The translations under genes and the position numbers were made by a program. 15,114 nucleotides of DNA from NCBI GenBank assembly GCA_964363695.1, contig CAYIJI010000028.1, forward strand, positions 1 through 15,114. Direction: 5' to 3'. Shown here one piece after another: positions 7,931 to 13,523 of this stretch; positions within the stretch are counted from its first letter, which is position 1, and the number at the start of each line of letters is the position of its first letter. The stretch is from JAMCZZ01 sp964363695. Lineage in GTDB: Bacteria; Patescibacteriota; UBA1384; XYA2-FULL-43-10; 1-14-0-10-43-13. The notes beneath the pieces were generated by a model. It was not told where the DNA came from. It saw nothing but the letters and a program-made list of their open reading frames with translations, and made no database searches.

Positions 7931-8015
7931 TCTATTCCGATTAAGCTAGAGCTCGCACTACTAACTCTCGGATAATGCAATATAAACTTATGATGACTTA
8001 CGCGTTTCTTTTCAT

Positions 8016-8040
8016 TGTCATTCCAGAGAAGTCGGGAATC
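8016..8040. repeat. Single short REP-like unit
   Basis: TGTCATTCC (8016-8024) begins a small hairpin in which ATTCC (8020-8024) pairs with GGAAT (8035-8039). The opening is identical to the ends of the larger repeat elements at 3588-3710 and 15059-15114. It lies between the convergent clpC and Clp N-domain genes and looks like a degenerate single copy. The rest of 7931-8054 shows no gene. Confidence 0.5.
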
Positions 8041-8054
8041 TACTTATATTGTTT

Positions 8055-8070
8055 CGATGCAGCTGCATCG
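8055..8070. repeat. 16-bp perfect palindrome
   Basis: CGATGCAGCTGCATCG is a perfect palindrome without a spacer. A few bases on, TTACAGT (8082-8088) and ACTGTAA (8106-8112) form a second inverted repeat. No T-run follows on either strand, so neither is an obvious intrinsic terminator. A protein-binding site or a hairpin ending clpC transcripts is possible. Confidence 0.45.
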
Positions 8071-8116
8071 TATTAGTATAATTACAGTGTAATTTTTACT
8101 AAAGTACTGTAATAAG

Positions 8117-8148
8117 AAAAAAGAGCCCGGAGCATCATTGCCACGGGC
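8117..8148 (-). terminator. Intrinsic terminator of the Clp N-domain gene
   Basis: On the minus strand, GCCCG (8148-8144) pairs with CGGGC (8129-8125), with some extra pairing inside the loop. Six T residues follow the stem (8122-8117). It lies 32 bases past the stop codon of the minus-strand gene. Confidence 0.7.
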
Positions 8149-8179
8149 CACGGAATAGTTTGTTTCAACAGCTACTCCC

Positions 8180-8611
8180 TTACAGCTCACTTTGGACCTT
8201 CTTCGTCTCGGCCCGGAGCTTTTCGAGATCCACTCCAAGACAAAGAAGAGACTGGCCGGCTGCTCCTTCTCCTTCTCGGACTAACGCTAGGAGAAGATGC
8301 TTGGTGCCAAGATAGTTGTCATTAACATCTTTAGTCTCAAGCATCGCCAGATCGAAAACCCGCATTGTTCTTGGCCCAAATTGCACCGCCTTTGCCGGCA
8401 AATCCTTCTGGCCTCTGGTCATTCGGCGAGAAAGCTCTGCGACAATTTGGGTCTTCTCAACGCCTAACTTATCCAAAATCCGTAAAGCTGTGCTCCCTTC
8501 TACATCCAAAAGTGCTAGAAGTAAGTGCTCGGTTTGAGCACAATCCTCACCATAGCTTGCCGCTACTTCTTGAGCTCTTTGTTTCACAAGCTTATACCGC
8601 TCAGTTTCCAT
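8180..8611 (-). CDS. Stand-alone Clp N-domain protein
   Basis: This 143-residue protein consists only of a double Clp N-terminal domain, with no ATPase module. The first repeat has QTEHLLLALLDVEGSTALRILDKLGV (about 26-51) and the second GTKHLLLALVREGEGAAGQSLLCLGV (about 102-127). The domain normally captures substrates and adaptors on ClpC. A free copy could be an adaptor, a decoy competing for the same ligands, or a partner of an ATPase encoded elsewhere. It matches canonical ClpC N-domains better than the N-domain of the neighbouring clpC does, so it is not simply a copy of it. The first pocket Glu is kept (Glu28) but the second is Lys104. A strong GGAGGAGG precedes the ATG. The coding region looks richer in G and C than its neighbours, which could reflect transfer or high expression. 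The gene has its own promoter and terminator and faces clpC. Confidence 0.88.
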   Translation of the reverse strand: METERYKLVKQRAQEVAASYGEDCAQTEHLLLALLDVEGSTALRILDKLGVEKTQIVAELSRRMTRGQKDLPAKAVQFGPRTMRVFDLAMLETKDVNDNYLGTKHLLLALVREGEGAAGQSLLCLGVDLEKLRAETKKVQSEL

Positions 8612-8639
8612 TGATACCGCCTCCTCCGTCCAAATATTT

Positions 8640-8670
8640 GTCTGGTAGCATCAACACCACTCTTCCAGAC
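8640..8670 (-). promoter_or_regulatory. 5'-end hairpin in the Clp N-domain gene leader
   Basis: On the minus strand GTCTGG (8670-8665) pairs with CCAGAC (8645-8640) around a 19-base loop. It begins almost exactly where transcription from the extended -10 at 8676-8684 should start, so the mRNA would open with a hairpin, possibly protecting its 5' end. The role is inferred. Confidence 0.4.
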
Positions 8671-8675
8671 CTTAC

Positions 8676-8684
8676 TTTATATCA
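8676..8684 (-). promoter_or_regulatory. Promoter of the Clp N-domain gene (extended -10)
   Basis: On the minus strand TGATATAAA provides a TGn extension plus TATAAA (8681-8676). The -35 position holds only TATGCA (8704-8699). It diverges from the hisS promoter at 8751-8779. Confidence 0.5.
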
Positions 8685-8750
8685 CAAATCGCTCAAATTG
8701 CATAGAAAATTTTTAAAATTGTTAGATTACATGGAAGAGAACCGCTTGTG

Positions 8751-8779
8751 TTGATTTTTAAATATATTACTGTTACGAT
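8751..8779 (+). promoter_or_regulatory. hisS promoter
   Basis: TTGATT (8751-8756), a 17-base spacer and TACGAT (8774-8779), with TG one base before the -10, give a combined -35/extended -10 promoter about 40 bases upstream of the hisS start. Confidence 0.55.
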
Positions 8780-8826
8780 TTGGGCGAATGTTAAAAGCAA
8801 TTAATATCTCTATTGGAGTAGAAAAA

Positions 8827-10119
8827 ATGGCCAAAGTAAACTATCAGTCAGCTAGGGGGACAAAGGACATTCTTCCGCCGGAACAGCACTATTGGCAGCA
8901 CATAAGAAAAGTCTCTCAAAAAACTCTAGAAGGGCTAAGCTTTGACAGGATTGATACTCCACATTTTGAGAATGTTGAAGTTTTTGCCCGCGGAATCGGC
9001 CAAGACACTGACATTGTCAAAAAAGAGATGTTTTTGCTTGAAAAAACCTCTGAAAAAGAAGATGGCTCAACATTTGCTCTCCGACCCGAAAACACTGCCG
9101 GAATTGTCCGATCTTTCATTCAAAACGGAATGTCCTCTTGGCCTCAACCTGTCCGACTTTATTATTTTGGCGCAATGTTCCGTCACGAGAGACCCCAAAA
9201 GGGAAGGTTCCGAGAGTTTTATCAGTTAGGAGTGGAAATATTTGGCGATGAAACAGCAAAGTCGGACTACCTGGCAATAATGTCTGCTTGGGAGATACTT
9301 ACAAGGCTCGGTCTAAAAAATCTAAAAGTTTACGCCAACTCGATCGGATGCCCATCTTGCCGTCCAAAATACATTTCTAAATTAAAAAAATACTACAAAG
9401 ACATTGCCAGAAACCTCTGCGATGACTGCCAAGAAAGGTATGAAAAGAACCCTCTTCGTCTTTTGGACTGCAAAGAAGAAAAATGTATACAGGCCGCAAA
9501 AAACGCTCCGGTAATTCTTGATTCGCTTTGCTCAGATTGCAAAAAGCATTTTCAGGACACTCTGGAATATTTGGATTATTTTGATATTAAATATGATTTG
9601 GATACTACCCTTGTCCGCGGACTTGATTACTACACAAACACTGTTTTTGAAATCGCAGACAAGAACGATAAATCAAGGCAAAACGTCGTTGGTGGCGGAG
9701 GACGTTATAACGGCCTTGTTGAGCTGCTTGGAGGACTCTCTACTCCCGCTGTTGGCTTTTCACTCGGAATAGAACGAATAGTTAATTTAATGAAAGAGCA
9801 AAAAATCAAAGTGCCGACCAAGCGAGGCGTCGAAGTCTGTATTCTTCAATTAGGTGAGAAAGCAAAGGGCGTTTCCAAGAAAATATATGACAGTTTGTCT
9901 GGAAATGACATTAACGTTTATTTTGTTCCTTCAAACGATGGGCTCCGCCAACAAATACGCATGGCTTCTAAGCTCGGCGCTAAGTATGCCGTCATGATTG
10001 GACAAAGAGAAGCGCTTAAGGACGAGCTGATATTGCGTGATCTTGAAGCCTCATCTCAGGAAAGTTTTCCAAAAGCTGCCATTGTCGAAGCTATAAAAAA
10101 TCGATTAAAGAAAAGCTAG
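8827..10119 (+). CDS. hisS: Histidyl-tRNA synthetase
   Basis: This class II aminoacyl-tRNA synthetase attaches histidine to tRNA-His in the cytoplasm. The 430 residues show the N-terminal RGTKDILPPE, LRPENTAGIVRSF (about 86-98), motif 2 in FGAMFRHERPQKGRFREFYQLG (about 114-135), the histidine-specific LVRGLDYYTNTVFE (about 262-275), motif 3 GVGFSLGIERI (about 308-317), and a C-terminal anticodon-binding domain. Between motif 2 and the histidine loop lie paired cysteines (CPSC, CDDC, CSDC) seen in many bacterial HisRS insertion domains. The start at 8827 is preferred: GGAG lies 8 bases upstream and homology begins at MAKVNYQSARGTKD. An in-frame ATG at 8788 would add 13 unrelated residues. The gene heads a likely operon with two RNA methyltransferases. 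Confidence 0.97.
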   Translation: MAKVNYQSARGTKDILPPEQHYWQHIRKVSQKTLEGLSFDRIDTPHFENVEVFARGIGQDTDIVKKEMFLLEKTSEKEDGSTFALRPENTAGIVRSFIQNGMSSWPQPVRLYYFGAMFRHERPQKGRFREFYQLGVEIFGDETAKSDYLAIMSAWEILTRLGLKNLKVYANSIGCPSCRPKYISKLKKYYKDIARNLCDDCQERYEKNPLRLLDCKEEKCIQAAKNAPVILDSLCSDCKKHFQDTLEYLDYFDIKYDLDTTLVRGLDYYTNTVFEIADKNDKSRQNVVGGGGRYNGLVELLGGLSTPAVGFSLGIERIVNLMKEQKIKVPTKRGVEVCILQLGEKAKGVSKKIYDSLSGNDINVYFVPSNDGLRQQIRMASKLGAKYAVMIGQREALKDELILRDLEASSQESFPKAAIVEAIKNRLKKS

Positions 10120-10128
10120 TTTTAATAT

Positions 10129-10662
10129 ATGCGAAAACTTTCTACAGAAGAGTTGGTACAGCAAAAAGGCGACCTGCTCAAGTTAAAACAGAAACCTAAA
10201 GCAGATATTTACTTGATACTTGATAATATCCGTTCGATGTATAACGTTGGGGCTATTTTTCGTACTGCAGATGCTGCCGGAATAAAGAAATTATATTTGT
10301 GCGGCATAACCGCAACCCCTCCTAGAAAAGAAATTGAAAAAACTGCATTAAAAACAATCGATCATATAGACTGGGAATACCGTGAATCGACAAAAGAGCT
10401 TGTTTTAAAGCTAAAAAAAGAGGGAATAAATGTTGTTGCGTTAGAACAGACTGATCAAAGTTTGGATTACAGGGAATTTAATTATCAAAAACCATTAGCT
10501 ATAATCATCGGTCACGAAACAGAAGGAATCAGCCAAGAAGTGCTTGATCTATGCGACTCTTCCATTGAAATGCCAATGCATGGAATCGCCAATTCATTGA
10601 ATGTTGCAACAGCAGCCGGTATAATTTTATATAAAGCGACTGAAAATATCGAACTTTTATGA
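10129..10662 (+). CDS. SpoU/TrmH family RNA 2'-O-methyltransferase
   Basis: This 177-residue SPOUT-fold enzyme uses S-adenosylmethionine to methylate a ribose 2'-hydroxyl in tRNA or rRNA. The three family motifs are present: NIRSMYNVGAIFRTADAAGI (about 33-52) with the catalytic-type Arg, LAIIIGHETEGIS (about 124-136), and IEMPMHGIANSLNVATAAGIILY (about 146-168), which form the trefoil knot. It lacks the N-terminal substrate-binding domain of RlmB, so it is a minimal TrmH/TrmL-like form whose target nucleotide cannot be told. It begins 9 bases after hisS, without a clear Shine-Dalgarno. Its TGA stop overlaps the ATG of the next methyltransferase (ATGA), a translational-coupling arrangement. 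Confidence 0.93.
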   Translation: MRKLSTEELVQQKGDLLKLKQKPKADIYLILDNIRSMYNVGAIFRTADAAGIKKLYLCGITATPPRKEIEKTALKTIDHIDWEYRESTKELVLKLKKEGINVVALEQTDQSLDYREFNYQKPLAIIIGHETEGISQEVLDLCDSSIEMPMHGIANSLNVATAAGIILYKATENIELL

Positions 10663-11963
10663 AGATTTTAATCGAAAAATTAATATTTGAGGGGTTTGGT
10701 CTCGGCCGCGATCCTGGCGGTAAATCTATTTTTGTCAGAAAGGCTGTTCCAGAAGATGAGTTAGAAGTTGAAGTCGTTAAAGATAAAAAAGGATTTTCTG
10801 AAGCAATTATTAAAAACATTATTCAGCCATCAAAATACCGCACGGAATCAATTTGCCCATATTTTAATGATTGCGGAGGATGTGAACATCAAAATATTGG
10901 TTACGAAGATCAATTAAAATTTAAAGGCGATATTTTTACGGAAACACTTAAAAGACAGGGGATTGATTGCAAGATCGAACCAATAATCCATGGATCAAGT
11001 GAACCGTTTTATTATCGCAATTCAATTCGTTTCTTTTTTGTCTTAGATAAAGAAAAAAATATAACTTTCGCCCGCCATAATTTTCAATATGACAAGGGAT
11101 ACGTTTTTATTGATAAATGTTACCTGCAGTCAGAAACATGCAATGAAATTTTGACGCAACTCAAAAATTTTATCAATCAAGAGATACAAGACAAATCGCT
11201 ATTTTGGCAGCTAAAAATTAGAGACGGTAAGTTTACAAATGAATTTATGATTGAGATAATTACTTCCGGTGAATACCTGCCTCAGCAGAAAGAAATTGTT
11301 GAAGTATTACGAAGTATTACCAATATTAAATCAATTTATCATACGGTCGCTCCCGGAAAATCTCTTAAGGGACTTAAGAGACGGCTAATCTATGGTTCGC
11401 CTATAATTCACGAAAAGATCGGAAAATTTATTTTTGAGATTTCACCAGAATCCTTTTTCCAGACCAACTCTCTTGGAGTTATGACTTTGTATGACAAAAT
11501 TAAAGAATTTGCCGCCATCGAAGCAGGCGACGATGTACTAGATCTATACTGTGGTACAGGCACAATCGGAATATATCTTTCTACTTTAGCGAAAAATGTA
11601 GTTGGCGTGGAGATTGTTCCTGAAGCAGTCCGAGATGCCAACGACAACGCAAAAATTAACAAAATACATAATTGTAGTTTTATTAATATTGCGGCAGAAA
11701 AAATATTCGAAAATCCCATAATTCATGATTCAAAATTCGATATTCTAATTATCGATCCTCCACGCGCCGGTTTATCAAAAGAAATTATTGCTAAGTTGTC
11801 TGTAATGAATTGCAAACGATTAATTTACACCTCGTGCAATCCGGCGACCTTTGCCAGAGATATTAAAATATTTGAAACCTGTGGTAAGAAACTAATCAAA
11901 GTTCAACCAATTGATATGTTTCCTCAAACTCACCACATAGAGTGCGTCGGCCTCTTACAATAA
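10659..11963 (+). CDS. RlmD/TrmA family RNA (uracil-5-)-methyltransferase
   Basis: This 434-residue enzyme should make 5-methyluridine in RNA. An N-terminal TRAM RNA-binding domain covers about 1-60. A [4Fe-4S] cluster site follows (Cys66-x5-Cys72-x2-Cys75 in CPYFNDCGGC, probably with Cys154), as in RlmD and RlmC. The C-terminal methyltransferase has the S-adenosylmethionine motif DLYCGTGTIG (295-304), DPPRAGL (366-372), the catalytic nucleophile Cys393 in YTSCNPATFARD, and the general base Glu428 in HHIECVGLL. The cluster and TRAM domain favour an rRNA target (the 23S U1939 or U747 type), but many bacterial relatives act on tRNA, so the symbol is left open. It overlaps the SpoU-type gene by 4 bases. 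No conventional terminator follows, only an 8-T run and then the 42-bp palindrome. Confidence 0.93.
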   Translation: MKILIEKLIFEGFGLGRDPGGKSIFVRKAVPEDELEVEVVKDKKGFSEAIIKNIIQPSKYRTESICPYFNDCGGCEHQNIGYEDQLKFKGDIFTETLKRQGIDCKIEPIIHGSSEPFYYRNSIRFFFVLDKEKNITFARHNFQYDKGYVFIDKCYLQSETCNEILTQLKNFINQEIQDKSLFWQLKIRDGKFTNEFMIEIITSGEYLPQQKEIVEVLRSITNIKSIYHTVAPGKSLKGLKRRLIYGSPIIHEKIGKFIFEISPESFFQTNSLGVMTLYDKIKEFAAIEAGDDVLDLYCGTGTIGIYLSTLAKNVVGVEIVPEAVRDANDNAKINKIHNCSFINIAAEKIFENPIIHDSKFDILIIDPPRAGLSKEIIAKLSVMNCKRLIYTSCNPATFARDIKIFETCGKKLIKVQPIDMFPQTHHIECVGLLQ

Positions 11964-11984
11964 GATTATTTTTTTTCATCAAAT

Positions 11985-12026
11985 CTTTACTACAAATCTA
12001 AGCGATCGCTTAGATTTGTAGTAAAG
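11985..12026. repeat. 42-bp perfect palindrome
   Basis: The two 21-base arms are perfectly complementary with no spacer. The arm starts CTTTACTACAAATC and the centre is GCGATCGC. It lies 21 bases after the stop of the RlmD/TrmA-type gene. There is no T-run after it on either strand, which argues against a standard intrinsic terminator, though its RNA hairpin could still stop transcription or protect the 3' end. A protein-binding or recombination site is also possible. Confidence 0.85.
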
Positions 12027-12075
12027 CAGAACAAATGAACTATCCGCGGCAAGCCGACGGGGAAATCTATTCTAT

Positions 12076-12081
12076 TATAAT
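12076..12081 (+). promoter_or_regulatory. Possible -10 for the structured region upstream of lexA
   Basis: TATAAT is a perfect -10 hexamer 21 bases before the first hairpin of the structured region. The -35 position (GCCGAC) is poor and there is no TG extension, so the call rests on position and the one hexamer. Confidence 0.35.
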
Positions 12082-12166
12082 GATCAGTTTTATAAAAAGG
12101 TGGGACGGTGCCATTTAATGGCTCCGTCCCGATGCATTTCTCACAACACTAAGAAGGAGAAAGGAG

Positions 12167-12235
12167 ATGAATCTGCAGATTACGCGCTGCAGCCCGCGTA
12201 CTACCCCCGAGGTACCGACCGACAAACATGCATAA
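12167..12235 (+). CDS. Possible 22-residue leader peptide
   Basis: An ATG lies 7 bases after AAGGAG (12154-12159) and opens a 22-codon frame ending in TAA, with product MNLQITRCSPRTTPEVPTDK plus two residues. The good ribosome binding site is the only support. The codons overlap a CTGCAG inverted pair (12174-12179 and 12188-12193), so the stretch may be RNA structure and not coding. No function can be suggested. Confidence 0.2.
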   Translation: MNLQITRCSPRTTPEVPTDKHA

Positions 12236-12308
12236 CTAGGAATGATTCGACGAGAGCACAGGGGCAGACTTCAAACCCCCTGTACTCTCGCTTGAAAGGA
12301 GAGAAGAA

Positions 12309-12347
12309 ATGCAGGTACGTTTAGCGGACATACCTGTGCCCCAATAA
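12309..12347 (+). CDS. Possible 12-residue leader peptide
   Basis: ATG follows AAAGGAG (12295-12301) at an ideal 7-base spacing and opens the frame MQVRLADIPVPQ, ending in TAA. It sits directly after hairpin H2. CAGGTA (12311-12316) and TACCTG inside it can pair, so translation and structure could interact. In the third unit the codon at the same spacing is ATT (12424), not ATG, giving only a three-codon frame. Support rests on the ribosome binding site alone. Confidence 0.22.
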   Translation: MQVRLADIPVPQ

Positions 12348-12493
12348 TGTGGTTCGCGGGTTATGAGGCTCGGTGGGAATGTATTGTCGGACATACACTC
12401 CCACCAATGAAAGGAGAGAAGATATTACGCTTTAAATCTAGTCCTATAGTCATTTTTTGTCAAATTAACGATAAACAAACTCAGAATACCATG

Positions 12494-12502
12494 TTATCCA
12501 CA
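12494..12502 (+). promoter_or_regulatory. DnaA-box consensus match
   Basis: TTATCCACA matches the bacterial DnaA box exactly. I see only this one close match nearby, 11 bases before the lexA -35, so it is not evidence of an origin. It could link lexA expression to DnaA, or be chance. Confidence 0.3.
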
Positions 12503-12512
12503 GTTTTAATTG

Positions 12513-12571
12513 TTGACACATGTTTGGTTTTTGTTCGATAATTTAATTGTATGCCAAACAAAAACCAAACA
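12513..12571 (+). promoter_or_regulatory. lexA promoter with candidate autoregulatory operator
   Basis: TTGACA (12513-12518) and GATAAT (12537-12542) are separated by 18 bases. A perfect 15-bp inverted repeat, TGTTTGGTTTTTGTT (12521-12535) and AACAAAAACCAAACA (12557-12571), places one arm between the -35 and -10 and the other just downstream of the expected transcription start near 12549. Since the first arm is not transcribed, this is a DNA operator layout and not an RNA hairpin. Repressor binding here would block RNA polymerase, as expected for LexA autoregulation. The motif matches neither the Escherichia (CTGT-N8-ACAG) nor the Bacillus (GAAC-N4-GTTC) LexA box. Confidence 0.6.
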
Positions 12572-12582
12572 AAGGAGTGTTC

Positions 12583-13194
12583 ATGTACCCATTAACTAAA
12601 AGGCAAAAGGAAATTCTAGAGTATTTAAGAGGCTTTATCGATGAAAATGGCTACGCCCCAAGCTTTCGAGAGATCGCCTACTATTTTGACTTCTCATCAA
12701 CCGGAACAGTGGCTGAATATGTAAACATACTTGAACAAAAAGGCTATATTACTAAAGATGCGATGGAGGCGAGAACAATCCAGCTAACCCCGTCGTTTAA
12801 TGATGGAGCTGAAATGCTCAATATTCCCCTAGAGGGAGTAATTGACGCAGGCCGGCCGATTGAGGCGATTAGAACCCATGAGACGATTGATATTCCAAGA
12901 GATATGATGGGGAGAAAAACTTTTGCTCTAAGGGTTCGTGGTAATTCAATGATTGAAGATGGCATTTTGGATGGTGATTACGTCATAATTGAACAAAGCG
13001 CTTCGGCTAGAAATGGGGACATTGTTGTCGCATTGGTTGATAATGAAAATGCAACCCTAAAAAGATTTTACAACGAAAAAGCCGGTATCAGGCTTCAACC
13101 AGCCAACAGTTCCATGAAACCAATGCGTTTTGCCAAGAAACGGGTTACTATTCAGGGAAGAGTAAAAGGGGTAATACGCAAATTTGGTAAGTAA
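12583..13194 (+). CDS. lexA: SOS repressor LexA
   Basis: LexA represses DNA-damage genes and cleaves itself when RecA filaments form on single-stranded DNA. The 203 residues show an N-terminal winged helix-turn-helix (LTKRQKEILEYLRGFIDENGYAPSFREIAYYFDF, then STGTVAEYVNILEQKGYI) and a C-terminal S24 peptidase domain. The self-cleavage site is Ala89-Gly90 (VIDAGRP). The catalytic pair is Ser122 (GNSMIEDGI) and Lys160 (ATLKRF), with 38 residues between them as in the family. The recognition helix region (SSTGTVAEY) differs from the Bacillus and Escherichia proteins, in line with the unusual operator upstream. AAAGGAG lies 6 bases before the ATG at 12583. An in-frame ATG at 12547 falls near the expected transcription start and lacks a ribosome binding site. 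A DNA glycosylase gene follows. Confidence 0.96.
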   Translation: MYPLTKRQKEILEYLRGFIDENGYAPSFREIAYYFDFSSTGTVAEYVNILEQKGYITKDAMEARTIQLTPSFNDGAEMLNIPLEGVIDAGRPIEAIRTHETIDIPRDMMGRKTFALRVRGNSMIEDGILDGDYVIIEQSASARNGDIVVALVDNENATLKRFYNEKAGIRLQPANSSMKPMRFAKKRVTIQGRVKGVIRKFGK

Positions 13195-13270
13195 TAAGTT
13201 GTAAGTTGGTAAGTTAGTAATTTGTAATCAAAAGAACCAACAAGGCCCTTACGCGCCGAACATCAAAAAG

Positions 13271-13472
13271 TGTCATTTCGGGCCATTGGTGAAGCGTCCT
13301 CATCGAGTCTGAGCCTGCCTTCGATTTCCACTCAGGCCCTGAGCTCGTCGAACGGGAGGGCTCATCCCTCAGAGTCGAAGACAAGGCGAGAAATCTACAA
13401 CTTATTGTGATTCAGCAGCTTCATTAATTTGTATATCTCTCGTCGTGAAACCCCACACGATGTCGAGATGAC
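13271..13472. repeat. REP-like inverted pair
   Basis: The outer ends TGTCATTTCG (13271-13280) and CGAGATGAC (13464-13472) face each other. The first unit closes with CGAGAAATC (about 13387-13395), and the second unit opens with ATATCTCTCG near 13434. The first unit contains CGAGTCTGAGC (13304-13314) and CCTCAGAGTCGAA (13367-13379), which recur inverted at 15104-15114 and 15078-15090. The region can fold into large hairpins and could end lexA transcripts. Confidence 0.55.
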
Positions 13473-13480
13473 CGACTATT

Positions 13481-13486
13481 TATAAT
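13481..13486 (+). promoter_or_regulatory. Possible aag promoter -10
   Basis: TATAAT at 13481-13486 would start transcription near 13493 and give a ~30-base leader. A second TATAAT at 13520-13525 overlaps the start codon itself and would start transcription inside the gene. No good -35 is seen for either. Confidence 0.3.
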
Positions 13487-13523
13487 TTTGCGTAACATGA
13501 GTTACTTATAACTTACTACTATA

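Larger units (their letters stand above)
12102..12426 (+). ncRNA. Candidate structured RNA: three hairpin plus GAAAGGAGA units
   Basis: Three hairpins share one plan: a 6-7-bp lower stem, a single 1x1 mismatch, and a 5-7-bp upper stem. H1 (12102-12130) is GGGACGG/CCGTCCC, T-T mismatch, GCCAT/ATGGC, loop TTA. H2 (12251-12290) is CGAGAG/CTCTCG, C-A mismatch, ACAGGGG/CCCCTGT, 12-base loop. H3 (12372-12405) is GGTGGGA/TCCCACC, A-C mismatch, TGTAT/ATACA, 8-base loop. H2 and H3 are each followed after 2 bases by the identical 15-mer TGAAAGGAGAGAAGA (12293, 12408); H1 is followed by GAAAGGAGA at 12159. The stem sequences differ while the form is kept, which suggests selection on structure. It does not match tmRNA, RNase P RNA, 6S or SRP RNA as I know them. 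It could be a stand-alone RNA or a lexA leader. Confidence 0.45.
13190..13520. repeat. Spacer bounded by imperfect 18-bp inverted repeats (MITE-like)
   Basis: The 330 bases between lexA and aag begin and end with 18-base arms that match as inverted repeats at 15 of 18 positions (13190-13207 and 13503-13520, AAGTTGTAAGTT-like). Further TAAGTT repeats follow the left arm. The left arm includes the lexA stop codon. The space between holds the REP-like pair at 13271-13472. No gene is visible. A small non-autonomous mobile element is one reading; simple expansion of TAAGTT repeats is the other. Confidence 0.4.

Noticed and set aside
12241..12292. tRNA- or tmRNA-like look of GATTCGACGAG and CTTCAAACCCCC
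   Set aside because: The T-arm would need a 12-base loop, there is no matching acceptor stem or CCA, and no tag-peptide region fits.
12494..12502. Replication origin
   Set aside because: Only one DnaA box is seen, with no cluster, no dnaA or dnaN gene and no marked unwinding element.
12100..12541. Two plus-strand frames of 74 and 64 codons across the structured region
   Set aside because: They run through the hairpins, have no well-placed ribosome binding site, and share KGEK only because the same DNA 15-mer is repeated.
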